Below, in pieces: positions 33,714-45,884 of a stretch of DNA of 64,000 bases (the stretch's first letter is position 1; each line of letters begins with the position of its first letter). Made by a program: the position numbers and the translations under genes. This DNA is from Antilocapra americana. Taxonomy: Eukaryota; Chordata; Mammalia; Artiodactyla; Antilocapridae. The stretch covers positions 89,023 through 153,022 of the forward strand of contig ML664174.1 of assembly GCA_007570785.1 (NCBI GenBank). The letters are read 5' to 3'. The notes under the pieces were generated by a model, which made no database searches, had not been told where the DNA came from, and worked only from the letters and a program-made list of their open reading frames with translations.

Positions 33714-33927
33714 ATGCGTGCATGCTCAGGGGCTCAGCCGTGTCCGACTCTCTGAGGCCCCGGGGCTGTAGCCCACCAGGCTTCTCTGTCCATGGAATTT
33801 TCTAGCAGGAATAGTAGGGTGAGTTGCCATTTCCTACTCTGGGGGATCTTCCCCACCCAGGGATCAAACCCACATCTCTGTCATTGACAGGCAGACTCTT
33901 TGCCACCGAGCCACCTGGGAAGCCTCT
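33714..33927 (-). repeat. Bov-tA SINE with target-site duplication
   Basis: Antisense Bov-tA. Flanked by AGGGAGGTGT at 33704-33713 and 33928-33937. Confidence 0.95.
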
Positions 33928-33960
33928 AGGGAGGTGTTAGGACTTTATTAAATTCACATT

Positions 33961-34476
33961 TGTTAAATGAAGCACTGGGGGCAGGATGGTTAGCCCTGGC
34001 TCAACAAAAGACCACAAGAGAAATTGAAATAGAGAAGTTCATTACTCACAGGTCCAGGAGGACGCACAGGGCACACCTGGAGGGGGGGTCAAGGCAGGTG
34101 CAAGCAGAGAGAGTGGCAGAACTTGGTGCCGCACCTATATTAGAGTCCTTGGGTGCAGTGCTTTGGGGACCCCAGGCTAATGCTTGATTGGTCAACTTAA
34201 ACCAAAAAGAGCAGGGTTTTGGTAAGCTGCATGGAGGTCTTATCTAAGGGGGGCACACAAAGGGAGGGTGCTGGGCAGGGGTGGGTTGTGAGGGACTGTT
34301 CATCACAGGGCTGCTGAATCATATCAGGAATTTACGTTTACTTGTGACTCGGTGGCTTGGTCTCTAGGGCAGGCCCTTGCCTGAGGGGCTAGTGTTAGTT
34401 CGAGGCCCCCACAGGCCACTTGGCCAAGAATGTTGAGGCAGCAATATTATGGAGCCACTTAGCTAAACTCTCAACA
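33961..34476 (-). mobile_element. Likely solo LTR of an endogenous retrovirus (class I-like)
   Basis: This 516-bp segment reads TG...CA on both strands and interrupts the older LTR-like repeat. On the minus strand it has a U3-like part with CCAAT, a TATA-like TAATATAGG, and near its 3' end a segment CTCTTGTGGTCTTTTGTTGA typical of ERV R/U5 regions. No gag, pol or env sequence is attached, so it carries no coding capacity. No clear 4-6 bp duplication is seen. Family name not assigned. Confidence 0.65.
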
Positions 34477-34639
34477 GAGGGCAATCTGCTTTATTCAGTC
34501 TATTGGTTTAATTGTTAAACCCACGCGGACGTACCCTCACGAAACCACCCAGAATATTGTTTGACTGAATATTGGATTTTCCCCCACCCTCCGACCCCAT
34601 GATCCAGTCAAGTTGACACCCAAAATTAACCACCACAGG

Positions 34640-35640
34640 CCACATGGGATAAAACATTAAAGAAGTACACAAAAAGATTAAAAATATATATATATATAAC
34701 AGCCCCTCTGTGCTCATATCACCTTCAAGGATCCATCTATGAGGATTCAAAGTGTGATTTCTCTCTCATTCTACCGGTTAGTAGAGCCAGGTGGTCACAT
34801 GGTAGAATCGGGTTCAGGGGCTGAGAAAATAGATGTACCAGTGGGCTTCCCAGGTCAGTTATTATCGAAAGGTGACTTACACCTCGGGTCCAACATGGAC
34901 TGAGCCCAGGTGCTTGACAGGAAAATCCCACTGAAATGAATTTTAAGTGACTTTTAAGTATCAGTGGGAGATACTGTGAAAAGGACACTATAAAAGATGA
35001 CAGACCAAGAAATACAGATTTAGGTAAATTGTTTCAGGTGTTAAAGATTAGCAATAGACTAAAAACAAAAACATAAGCAAAAATTGGGAGGGGAAAAATG
35101 AGGTAATGTATTATCCAATTAAATTCCTCAGTATTCAATATCCACATTATTTAAAGTGAGGGGGTCTTTAAATAATGTTTAAAGTAGATAAAATTGAGAA
35201 AGAGAAGTTTAAGCATATTTTTGAATTCTGAATGTAACCACTGGAAGCACAAAACCCGGATGTGATTTCAAGCATTCACTTCTGGCAAGTAGGCCTGGGG
35301 TTAGGCATGGAGATGTGGAGAACGTGCACAATTTCTTTACCCTTTTTTTAAATTGTTTGAAATATTATGATCCCATATATGAGCTATTTTTATGGTAGTT
35401 GAAAATAGGAGTGACAGGGCAAAAACTCCACCATAGGAACGTCTAACCCTGCCTTAGGAACTACAAGGAAAAAGTTTCTCCGTTTACCTCCTTCCAACAG
35501 TTGATGTGACCCTATGGCCTCTCCCACGTCCTTTCTGGTCAGAAGGTACTGCCAGGGAAGCATACAATGACCAGGCTTTACAAGGTGTCTTCAGTTTAAA
35601 ATCTTTTTTAAATTTAATTTTTAATTTTTATTTATTTGTT
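34640..35640. other. Intergenic sequence, nothing recognised
   Basis: Contains an (AT)n run at about 34683-34697. No gene seen. Confidence 0.35.
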
Positions 35641-35644
35641 TATT

Positions 35645-36048
35645 TCCTTAAGATGAAAATAGGTTGATGGTTTCCAGGGGCAGGGGGGTGGTGGGATGGA
35701 GAGTGGATATAAAGTCACAGGTAGATGAGATGAGTGAGTTCTGAAACCTGCTGTACCACCCAGAGTCTATGGGGAAAGATACAAGATACAGTGGCTTCTG
35801 GGAACTTCCAGCTTGTTGAGAGGCTGTCTCATGTCAATTGTTTTTAACATACACACAGACCACACAAAGCCGATGGACACAAGGAGTCTTTTGAAGGTGA
35901 TGCATATGTTTATTATCTTGATTGTGGTTGATGGTATTATGGGTGTTGGTACATGTCCAAAGTCATTCAAATGTTTATCTTAAACGTGTGCGATTTTGTG
36001 TGTGTATCAGCATACCACAATAAATCTATACTTAAAAAAAATTTCACC
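35645..36048 (+). repeat. Old L1 3' UTR remnant
   Basis: TTTCCAGGGGCAGGGGGGTG at the start and TATTATCTTGATTGTGGTTG, then CACAATAAATCTATACTT plus an A-tail at the end, match the sense L1M 3' UTR. Confidence 0.6.
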
Positions 36049-36502
36049 ACTTGATTTTTTAATTTATTTAACTATGTTTTGTTCTACAGCTCTGAGTAAA
36101 TACCATCAGGCTATCCTTTTATGAGTTTTCTTTTCATCTGACTTGGTTTAGTTCTGGCTTGATCAGCAGAACCTAAAACTTAGGAACTTGCAAAAGCATG
36201 AGGACAGAAACCAAGGGTCCCAAGCCCAGGCCTTTGAACTTCCTACCAGTAGGAAGAGCACCCAGAGCCTGGGAGTCAGGAACCTTGACTATCCCAGGTC
36301 CCCACAAACAGAGACTCAAGGAGTCAGCCACTCCCAGGCCCCTTGCTTCATCTGTAGAGTGAGCTTGTCAGAGTAGCCAGATGAGATGATGGCCATGTAA
36401 AGAGGCATTCATACAGCACACGTGGTCACCGTGCCACCTACATCGGTGGTGTTGGTGTCTCTGTGCTCTTGTTTAGCTGTCACAGCTGTTCCTGGAGTCC
36501 TC
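36049..36502. other. Intergenic sequence, nothing recognised
   Basis: No gene or clear repeat seen. Confidence 0.35.
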
Positions 36503-36514
36503 AGAAAGAACTCA

Positions 36515-36826
36515 AAGTGAAAGTCGCTTAGTCGTGTCTGACTCTTTGCAACTCCATGGACTGTACCATCCATGGAATTCTCTAGGCCAGAATACCAGAG
36601 AGGATAGCCTTTCCCTTCTCCAGGGGATCTTCCCAACCCAGGGATCAAACCCAGGTCTCCCACATTGCAGGCAGATTCTTTACCAGCTGAACCACAAGGG
36701 TAGCCCAAGAATACTGGAGTGGGTAGCCTATCCCTTCTCCAGCGGATATTCCCAACCCAGGAATCAAACTGGGGATTCCTGCATTGCAGATGGATTCTTT
36801 AGCAGCTGAGCTACCAGGGAAGCCCC
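36515..36826 (-). repeat. Composite Bov-tA SINE with target-site duplication
   Basis: Antisense composite: full Bov-tA plus an extra partial unit joined at GCCCAAGAATACTGGAGTGG. The whole 312-bp unit is flanked by AGAAAGAACTCA at 36503-36514 and 36827-36838, so it inserted as one piece. Confidence 0.95.
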
Positions 36827-36885
36827 AGAAAGAACTCAGGGAGACGCCATTCTGCATCTGAAGCAGCTCAACCCCAAAGAAAAAG

Positions 36886-37440
36886 TGAGGCCCCAGTGTC
36901 CATCGGCAGACAAATGGCTAAGGAATTTATGGTACACATACACAATGGAATATTACTCAGCTATAAAAAGGAATGCATTTGAGTCAGTTCTAATGAGGTG
37001 GGTGAACCTGGAGCCTATTATACAGAGTGAATTAACTCAGAAAGAGAAAAATACTGTACATTAACACATATATATGGAATTTAGACAGATGGTACCCACA
37101 ACCTTACATGCAGGGCAGCAAAGGAGACATAGATGTAAAGAACAGACTTTTGGACTCAGTGGGAGAGGGCGAGGGTAGGATGATTTGAGAGAATAGCATT
37201 GAAACGTGTACATTACGATATGTGAAATAGATGACCAGTGTAAGATCAATGCACCTGAAGACAGTGCTCTAGGCCAACCCAGAGGGATACGGTGGGAGGG
37301 GGATTCAGGATCGGGGGGACACATGTATACCTGTGGCTGATTCTCACTGATGTATGGCAAAAAAATCACAATATTATAAAGTAATTATTCTCCAATTAAA
37401 ATAAACTGATTAGTTATAAAAATACTAAAAAAATAAATAA
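36886..37440 (+). repeat. L1 3' end (ruminant L1)
   Basis: Sense L1 3' UTR: ACAATGGAATATTACTCAGC, GAACCTGGAGCCTATTATAC, a G-rich tract near 37289-37318, and an A-rich end. Confidence 0.85.
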
Positions 37441-37503
37441 TAAAGAGGTGGCAGTTGAGGTTTTGAAATAATATTTCACCAAGAAACAATATAGAAATAA
37501 TGA

Positions 37504-37710
37504 AAGGTAGCTCAATAGGTAAAGAATCCGCCTGCAATGTGGGAGACCTGGGTTTGATCTCTGAGTTGGGAAGATCCCTGGGAGGGCATGGCAGCCCACT
37601 CCAGTATTCTTGCTCGGGAAATTCCCACGGACAGAGAAGTGTGGTGGGCTGCAGTCCATGGGGTCGCAAAGAGTCAGGCACGACTGAGCGGCTCAACATA
37701 GCGCAGCACA
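37504..37710 (+). repeat. Bov-tA SINE
   Basis: Sense Bov-tA (AGCTCAATAGGTAAAGAATC ... GTCAGGCACGACTGAGCGGC). Confidence 0.9.
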
Positions 37711-38394
37711 GACAGGAAGACAGCAGTCTGGGTGACCTCTGTGCTCCTCTGCTGTCAGCCCTCAAGCTGTAGACTTCAGATTTCAGTTAACTTTCAAAAA
37801 AGAAAAAGAAAAACAAGGCTGTCACGGTGGTATGCACATCCAGAAATTTAGACTGGGAAAACCAGGCACAAGGGTTTCTAGAAGTCTAGACTGCACCACA
37901 GAGCCTGGGCCTACCGCTGAGGTTTCCTGATCTGAGTCACCCTGGCACAGAGGCGGTCAGCTGTGGCACACATCTGGCTGGTTCCGAGGAGAAGCATGGA
38001 GCCCCAAGCCCTCCACAGGCTCCTGGTCACATCTGCAGAGCCATTCTCCATGTGTGCTCACAGGTGTGGAGAGGAGTTTAGAATTTCTATGTGTATTTAT
38101 TTTTACCCCCCCAAAAAGGTCAGAAGGAAATTGGCTACAGTCATCTTTAACGTATTAATACCAGAGCAAGTATCTCTTTTGTAAATAAATAAACAATACC
38201 GCTTTGCAAACCATTTGACATAAGCTAATTGTCTAAATAAAACTTTTTGGGTGCTCAAAAAAGAAAAAAAAATCAACAGAGGAAGCACAGCAGTGAGAAG
38301 ATTCGGAGATCACAGTTCTGCAGAACAAAGCCCCAGCTCCCCTGAAAAGTCACCCTCCTTCCAGCAAGCTTTCTGGCCAGGACCTGGGGACTTC
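37711..38394. other. Intergenic sequence, nothing recognised
   Basis: No gene seen. A TGAGTCA motif lies near 37934. Confidence 0.35.
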
Positions 38395-38690
38395 ACCTCC
38401 AGCTGTACTTCACTTGTACTTCTCGGCAGTACCATTGTCTTTCTCGACTCTGCTCTTCTATTCTTGTTGCTTCCTCTGGGTTGTCCCTTACCCTGCTGAC
38501 CTGGCCAACTCCTACACACCCCTAGGCATCTGCTTGGTTGCCATCCCTGCCAGGAAACCCTCTCTGACGCCCCATGTTGGATATTCTTGGAGGACCGTCC
38601 CTGCCCGGTTACGTTTCTTTATCACAGTACTGACATCTCTTCCCACTGCTGTGAAATTCTATCCACATGTCCACCTCACTCACTAACCAC
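38395..38690 (+). repeat. L2 LINE 3' remnant
   Basis: CTGGCCAACTCCTACACACC, then CTGCCAGGAAACCCTCTCTG and ACAGTACTGACATCTC follow the L2 3' order. Confidence 0.65.
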
Positions 38691-38792
38691 GAGGAAGTTC
38701 TTATTTGGTCTGTGGTCTCCAGGACCTAGCCCGATAGCTGAAGTGACCACTGGGGGTCTTTCTTCTCCCATTCACACCATGGACTTAGCCAA

Positions 38793-38876
38793 AAAAAATA
38801 AGTCTTCTCCAGAGTCCCATTCCTTCTGGAACTTAAAAAATAAGTCTTCTCCAGAGTCCCATTCCTTCTGGAACTT
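38793..38876 (+). repeat. 42-bp tandem duplication
   Basis: Two adjacent, apparently identical 42-bp copies (38793-38834 and 38835-38876), each containing TAAGTCTTCTCCAGAGTCCC and ending GGAACTT. Confidence 0.95.
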
Positions 38877-39955
38877 GAGTCAAGTTGAGACCACCAGGCC
38901 AAGGGTCTCCCTTTGAGAAAGAGAAGAAAGTTCCCCCACTTCAACCGCATGCCCCCCTCCTGGAGTGTGGTTCCTTCTGCACGAAGCACAACCGAGGACT
39001 TCCCCTGTCAGAGACTGGCTGAGTGAGCCCCTTCTGCAGAAACTTGATAACATCAGAGCATGGTGAGGGTTCCAGGCAACAGACAGCCCTTCTCGTGTGG
39101 CTAGAGGAGGAGCCTTCAAAAGAGGTGAAGGCCTCCTCTGGGCAGGGGCCTCCCCCGGTGCAGGGCTGTTGGGTCTTGGGGTTTCTTGGCACGGCTGCCC
39201 GTTGGCATCTGCTTCATCTCCCGCCTTTCTGCACCAACCTTCTCCGTGTCTGAGGACGGCTGTTTCCCAGCTCCAGAGTTAACATTGCCTCTGTGGAAAC
39301 AAGCAGGGGAGCCTGAAGAGCCCCTCAAAGTTGTGATTCCAAATTGAGAGAGAGGCTTGCATGGGTCTGACTTGAGTCTGGGGTCCACCCCTGTGTCTCT
39401 CAGTCACTCACAACTCACAGGGTCAGGGAGTGGTCTTACAAATATGACTGCCAGGGCCCATTCCTAGGGGACCAGGAGGTGGATGGCTCTTAGAGACTGG
39501 AACTAGACACATACTCTCCAATGAGTCATCCATCAGAAGGAAGGAAGGGAGCAGAAAGTACATATAAACTGAGTTTCTATTCAATGCCAAATGCTTCAGC
39601 AATTCTCTTAAAATACGGAGTCGGATCGTCGGATCTTGAGTGGCTATGGAGAAGCTGACCTCATCCATCTCTCCAACAGTCCCTTTGTGCCAGCCCCTGA
39701 CCAGTAACTTGGAAATGGAGCAGAAAGTGGAGGATACAAATGCCTACATCTGGGAGCTAACGCCTTCATTTAGCAAAGCTACAAAGGAGCCTAAAACTGG
39801 CATTAGGAAGCCCAGCCCCTCTTCCAAGCCCACCACGCCCCATGCATCCCTCAAGGTCCAGGTCATGTTCCTCTTCCTCTGTGACACCTCCCCTACACTT
39901 CCTTTGTGTAGACCGGGATATAGGGTGATGGGACAGAGAGAACCAAGCATGGAAC
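38877..39955. other. Intergenic sequence, nothing recognised
   Basis: Frames of 76-152 codons occur on both strands without domains. No clear repeat. Confidence 0.4.
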
Positions 39956-39959
39956 ATCA

Positions 39960-40085
39960 GTCTACCTGGCACCACGTCCTGCCTCTGCCAGCAATTAGCT
40001 GTGTGACCTCAAGGGCATCATTCATCCAGCCTCAGTTGCCTCGTCTATGGGCTGAGGATGCTCAATCTTCTGAGGAGAGGCCTTT
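39960..40085 (+). repeat. MIR SINE fragment
   Basis: CAATTAGCTGTGTGACCTCA followed by CCTCAGTTGCCTCGTCTATG is the sense MIR core. Confidence 0.75.
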
Positions 40086-40740
40086 GAGGAGCTTTTAGAG
40101 TTTATGAAAATTTTCATACTCAATTCCTTGGAACTTCTTTAGAAGGATGATGTGTATGTGACTCCATCCCTTTTCTAATTGTCATTTTGTGAGTTGTTTC
40201 AAGGTGTAAAAATGCATGGGTCTTGAGGATGAGACTTGTACAGTGATCTCTTCTCCTTGCAGAATGATCTAGAATGGACTGGCTGCATCCTGCTGGCTTT
40301 GTCCCACTTCCAGGGGTTTCGTGCACCCGGGAGCATATGGATATCCAAGTAGCATCTGTGGTTCCTTGGTTACGTCTGGGATCTTGACTGAAGCCTGCAG
40401 CCTCTAATGCTGGTGCCAGGGGGCTTGTCAAACTTGGAATGGTAATGTTAAAGAAACCCCATCTGTGATAGTATGTGACCAGTTGGGCTGTCATGGGACT
40501 AGAAATCTGCAAACATCTACTACTTCAACATGTGAACAGAAATGAGAACGGAAGTCTTAAGTATTTTCAAATATCTGGATATAGTATACAGAAGAAGAGG
40601 AGGAGGAAGAAGGGGAAGGAGGAAGCAAGGGAGCGGCCAGGAGGCAAAGAAGAAGAAAATGGCTCTGAAACCTGAAACAAAGGAATAAAGCAGTCACAGG
40701 CCCTCAGGACCAGGTGGTGACTGCTGTAATCTCATGCATC
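40086..40740. other. Intergenic sequence with a purine-rich tract
   Basis: 40588-40660 is a GA-rich run. No gene or repeat family recognised. Confidence 0.4.
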
Positions 40741-40750
40741 TGGGTCCTTT

Positions 40751-40869
40751 TTTTTTGGCTGAGTAGCATGACTTGTGGGATCCTAGTTTCTTGACTAAGG
40801 TTTGAACCCAGGCCCTTGGCAGTGAAATCTCAAAGACCTAACCACTGGACTGCCAGGGAATTCCCCCAT
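40751..40869 (-). repeat. CHR SINE
   Basis: Antisense CHR. Flanked by TGGGTCCTTT at 40741 and TGGGTCTTT at 40870. Confidence 0.85.
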
Positions 40870-40879
40870 TGGGTCTTTA

Positions 40880-41559
40880 TACACTGATGATGTTGCTACT
40901 TTCTGTGCCTATAGATAAAAATCTCAAGGTGTCAAATGTCAGCAAACTGGAGAGGCCTTGTAACTCTACTGAGAGGATAAGTATGAAAGGAAACCCTTTT
41001 ACATCGAGATTTGAGCTATCTCTTATATCCATCTGTGCACACACTTCATGCGAAATTATGTTAAAAGATATCAGGAAAGTTTTACCAACGTAGAGGAAAA
41101 AAAAGTCTGCCCGCCACTCCTGTTCTACAAGGATCAGGCATAGCCTGAGCGGAATTCAGGGTGGAAGAAAGCAGGAAGTATTCCAAGTTTTGTGTGTATC
41201 ACCTCCTAGATAGTTAAGATGTATATTTAAGGAAAATTTTCGATGACTCCAGGTTCTTGCATCCTCACATACATGGAAAAGCTCTAAAATCATTGACATA
41301 AGATGCCTCTTCTTTGTGGTTAGCAGAAATTTTGTGATGTTTGACTACATTTTTTTTCCAGCAAAAAATCCATATATCAGTATATCCTGGCTCCTCCCTT
41401 ACCTCTCCAGAGCAGTTCCTCAGAGCTACCTGAGAGGCTGTCTCTTGGGCTATAGTCCTCAGAAAGCCCCCGAATAAAACTTAACCCACAACGTTTACAT
41501 TGAACATTTTTATTTCAGTTAACAGCTACAACCTCCCACCCAAAAAAAGAAAAGTTGGG
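40880..41559. other. Intergenic sequence, nothing recognised
   Basis: No gene or clear repeat seen. Confidence 0.35.
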
Positions 41560-41935
41560 GGAGGAGCGGTGTTGATCTGGAGTCAGACAGACTGAACTGA
41601 ATCACAGCCCCACCCCTGGCTAGCCATGTGACTTTCGGCAAATGATTCTGTAGTTCAGCACCTTAGTTTTCTCAGTTGAAAAATGAGGATGTTACCAATA
41701 TACTCATTATGGAACTTTTTGGAGAATTCCGTGAAATTTTTACATTCGGTGCCCTAGGTGAATGGCAGCCGTTGCCATTGCTAATACAGCCACGGGCAAC
41801 ATCCTGTCTCTTCTCCCAAATCGACTGTCCTCCCACTAAGGGCGGGAGCCGATCACGGTCGTGCCTGGCACTCGCAGCAGCGCTCAGCATGCTCTAGGCA
41901 CACAGCGCTCATTCAAAGAATTGAATTGATGAAGC
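41560..41935 (+). repeat. MIR followed by L2 3' end
   Basis: Sense MIR at 41560-41720 (GGAGTCAGACAGACTGAACT, TAGCCATGTGACTTTCGGC). Then an L2-like tail at about 41780-41935 (GGCACTCGCAGCAGCGCTCA, ATTCAAAGAATTGAATTGAT). Confidence 0.65.
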
Positions 41936-42825
41936 CCTGGACCAAATTGCCCTGACTTCTCTAAAATCCCCAGACTTAGATTTGGAAGAGGTGTTACATC
42001 ATGTGACAAGTCTTGAGAACAGATGTCCAGTGACCTCCCAATTCCTTCCTAGAGCCAAAAATAATTTAACTCCACGGCTGGTCATTTCTGCAGACTAAAT
42101 TTTGCTAATGAAAGAACTGAGTTCCCAAGAGGAAAGGGACTTTGGGTTAATTATCTTGAGTCTTAAATTTCATATCTACTCATATATACATATCTATTTC
42201 CCCCCAGTATCCTGCCAGACACACCTGTAATCCCATTCACCCTCAGATGGGCTGGAAATGACAGTACAAAAACCTGCAATAGGCACAAATCCTGGGAGCC
42301 TCGGGCTCACCAAAGCCACACTTCAAATCAAAGTACCCCCAGCGGCCCATGGCCCAGCACAGGCTCTCATCTATGCAGAGATGTACCAGTGAACAGTTTC
42401 CCAACACCTCCCCTTCTTTGCAGCATGATGAAGAGTCCAGCACTTTGAACTCCCTGCACCGAAGGATAAAGTCATTTCTCTAAGAACACACAGAGAGAGG
42501 ACACCTGAGTGGAGATCTCCGGGGACCTTGTGCTTTTTAGTCCCAGATCATCAGAGAAATGGGGAGTGGAATTCATATATTAAAAAGGCAGCAATAACAC
42601 AGCGCTACCATCCACTCAGGCCAGAAAAGACCTCAGAGGTACCAGAAAAGGCATTTGCTGATGCAAGTCTTTACAGGCTAATTATATTTCATTGTGACCA
42701 AACTTCCTTTAAAATAAGTACCTAGTTCCACTTTCCTTTATTACATTAACACATATGAAGAGTTCAGAATTTCTAATAGCGCAGAACTTATCATGAAAAC
42801 CAGAGAGATGCTTCCAGAACGAATC
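41936..42825. other. Intergenic non-repeat sequence
   Basis: No gene or clear repeat seen. Confidence 0.35.
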
Positions 42826-42829
42826 ACTG

Positions 42830-42990
42830 TGACTTCCATTTACTGAGCACCTTCTATGTACCATGCACTTAACAACCACGATCTTGGTTAAGACTCACAT
42901 CGCTCGTGAGATGTGAGATGTGAGAGGTGAGAGCATCACATTCTGCCAGCAAAGATACTGAAACTTGCTTAGTGACACACACGTTAAGAA
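42830..42990 (-). repeat. MIR SINE remnant
   Basis: TTTACTGAGCACCTTCTATG and CCATGCACTTAACAACC follow the antisense MIR order. Confidence 0.55.
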
Positions 42991-44000
42991 AGAAAGGGAA
43001 AAGCGCAGTAGATCTATGATCAAACTATGAAGGCTGGGATGGAAGGAAGCCCCCAGAATGAAAACAGTTGATTTGATGGGGATGATAAGATGACGGGGAT
43101 TTTTTTTTCCTCCTTGATAAACTTTTCTGCTGTTTCCATGCAGTGACGTGCTGTACCCCAGGATGGAGAAGTTGATCTCAAACACCCCGGGGGTGATGGA
43201 GCCAGGAAACCTAGGGGGAGGGTAATGGGCAGTCAGCCTGGTGACAAGTGCCCCCAATTCCAGCTGCCCCTTTCCCTCCCAGCACTTTCTCAGCCTCTTT
43301 GTCAAATGCTGGGCACATGGAGGGAGGGTTTGGGGGAAACCCCATCTCCAGCTCAGACTGGTTTTGGTCCTTTTTAAACTGGAAATTTGCTCCTTTGGAA
43401 CTTAGGGGTTTTTTTTTTTTGTTGTTGTTGCTGTTTTTTACTTCCCTTTTGTGAATCAACACAGTGTGGACCAGAGGAGTTTCTGGAATACAAATCTTCC
43501 TGGGATCCTAGTGCTCCTCGGTCTACTGTCTCCCTCTTTCCTCAGATTCACTGGCCCAGGCTAGCTTCGGCCCAGGCTCTAGGGTGCCTCCCGCTCCTTC
43601 CTGCCTCCAGGAACCTGGGCTCAGAGGCAAAGCTCAGTCTCCCAATCCCAGAGGCAACCTGGATGGCAGCGGCGGGTGTGTGTGTGTGGGGGGGTGTCCT
43701 TGTAATCAACACATTTTAATGAAGAGCAAAGTCATGGGGGAACTGTGGTCCCTTTCCCCAGAACTCAGCTTCCCCTGGGGCATCATAAGACTACTCTGAC
43801 CTCCTCTCTGGGAAGAGGCCCAGCCAAGTGACCCCACGGTCCCATCCATCCCCTGCCCCCACCCTCCCCGTGCCCCAGCTCATGGCAGGTTCTGAGAGCG
43901 TAACCTGATACACTTGCCCTCGTTAAGGGGTTCCTCACAAAACAAGTTGCCCCTCTGAGGCCATTTTGTGTCTCCAGCTCTCACACCCACCCAGGGCATC
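42991..44000. other. Intergenic non-repeat sequence
   Basis: GC-moderate; a T-rich run lies at about 43410-43440 and a (TG)n/G-rich run at about 43675-43695. No exon recognised. Confidence 0.4.
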
Positions 44001-44004
44001 CAGA

Positions 44005-44125
44005 GTCAGCGATCCCATTTCACAGATGAGGTAACAGCGACTCAGAAGCACAAAGTGATTTGCCAAGGCCACCAGCCAGCGGGCACCCAGGCCAGTACTC
44101 TTGCCCATCCCCCTGCCCGACCATC
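44005..44125 (-). repeat. MIR SINE fragment
   Basis: CCCATTTCACAGATGAGGTA and GATTTGCCAAGGCCACCAG are the antisense MIR core. Confidence 0.75.
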
Positions 44126-45683
44126 CCCTTCTGTCTTGTTAAACTGGGTTTTTCATTTCATTTGATGACTCTTAACAGCATAGCAGGACTCTCTCCTTGC
44201 TCATCGCTTCTACCTTCATCTTAGTGTCAGGCAGTGGAAGCAGGGCTTGTAGCAAGGGAAGAGAAGTGAGGATGAGTGCCAGTTGGAGCTGAAGCGGGGC
44301 TTGGAATCCTGAAAAGAGGGATCTGTGAGTTGCCCACAGTCCCCTCCTGGGTCCCAACCTCAGCTACAGGCCAAGATTTATCATGAGCAGACACCCAGGG
44401 ACAGTGAGGGGGAGAGGAAAAATAACAGAGCCCAACATTTAAAAATTCTAAACATTGTCCCAAAACAGAGACCTGGATTGTAAGGGGGAAAAAAAACTTA
44501 TTTTGTCTGGAGCGATCACATTTTTGATGACTTAATATCACCAGGACTAGGTTTTTCCTGCTATTCAGGTTACTTTCTCTTACCGCCTTCATTTCGCAAA
44601 CTGCTACAAGGTTCTTTGGGAAGCGGTAGGATATAAATCGTCAACAGCTAGCTCAATACGCTGCATGGTTTAATCATTGAGGTGGTGGTTTGTTTTCTAA
44701 ACTCGAAGCCAAGCCCCGTTGAGGTACAAGTGCAAGAGGAGATGTCTGCGTGGGGTCCTCCCTGTGGGCAGGTGCAGAGGTACAGACGACCTGTGACCAC
44801 ATTCGTTGTCTCAGTTCCATTCTTAAAGCGGAGACGCCCCGACCTCAACCTCAGAGGGCTTTCCAAACCCTGTTCCGGACAAGCGGTCCATGATTGGGAA
44901 ACTCAGTGCCACGGGGTGGGGGTGGGGAAGGGAGCCCAAGAGACCACTCCCAACCACTTCCTCTGCCCTCTCAGCTATTTGCGGCAGAGATTATCCGTTC
45001 AGCAATTATTGAGCACCTATAATGTGCCAACTCCGTGTAAGGGCTGGGTATTCAGCAGTGGTGGAGATCCGCATAAGCCCTTCAGGATGTAGCCCACAGG
45101 ATCATGGGGAGACAGGTGATTAAAGAATGTTCATCCATGCACCAGATGACACGAGAAAGGAAGTACGGAGCAGAAGCACTCAATCCAGACTCAAGAGGCC
45201 AGGATCTTTATTTCACTGGAGCAACTGAAATTTAAACCAAGACCTCAAGGCTGTTTAAGAGATAAGCCAGGTATGGCAGAGAGTGATGTGCAGGTTGTTT
45301 TCTCTGCCTCCTGGACACAGAGCAAGACTACTCTTCCCAGCCTCCCTTGCAGTTAAGAGTGATCAGGAGACTGAGCATTAAGTAAGTGGAATATGGACAG
45401 AGTTGAAAAGTACCACTTCTGGGCCTGGTCCATATTCTTTGGTCACTCAGCAACTAAATGCAGAGAACTCCAAAGTCCCTAGGGAGAGTAGAAACATGAG
45501 ATGGAAAGGAGCAAGGGTCCCTGATGACCACATGGAAAGCCTGCCACCATATGGGAATGCCCTCATGAGCTATTGCCTTCATGAGAAATACAGTCCTGGT
45601 ACACAAACCATAAAAATGTGGGTTTATCTGTTATAGCAACTGGCATCACCTTAACTTATAATCAAGTATTCCAACACCAGCTT
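44126..45683. other. Intergenic mostly non-repeat sequence
   Basis: One possible old-repeat fragment at 45000-45090 (TTATTGAGCACCTATAATGT). No exon recognised. Confidence 0.4.
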
Positions 45684-45798
45684 GATGGACATGAATTTGC
45701 GCAAGCTCTGGGAGCTGGTGATGGACAGAGAAGCCTGGCATGTTGCAGTCCATGGGGTCGCAAAGAGTCGGACATGACTGAGCAACTGAACTGACTGA
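45684..45798 (+). repeat. Short BovB 3' tail
   Basis: Sense BovB terminus (GGACATGAATTTGCGCAAGC ... GACATGACTGAGCAACTGAA). Confidence 0.85.
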
Positions 45799-45884
45799 TG
45801 ACTCCAGAAAAAACATGCTACCTCAGGAAGCTATCTAAGGTAGCTTTAGAAGCTACCTTACCTTACCTAGATGTCAGTCCAAAA

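Larger units (their letters stand above)
33365..34637. repeat. Ancient LTR-like repeat, split by two insertions
   Basis: Opens TGGATTAGTCAAAGAAACAG and closes CAAGTTGACACCCAAAATTA at about 34630. Internal landmarks include GGCAAGCTGGAGATCCAGG and AGGGCAATCTGCTTTATTCA. Interrupted by Bov-tA (33714-33927) and a solo LTR (33961-34476). Family name not certain. Confidence 0.65.

Noticed and set aside
39640..40098. 152-codon plus-strand frame
   Set aside because: It has no recognisable domain and overlaps a MIR SINE at its end.
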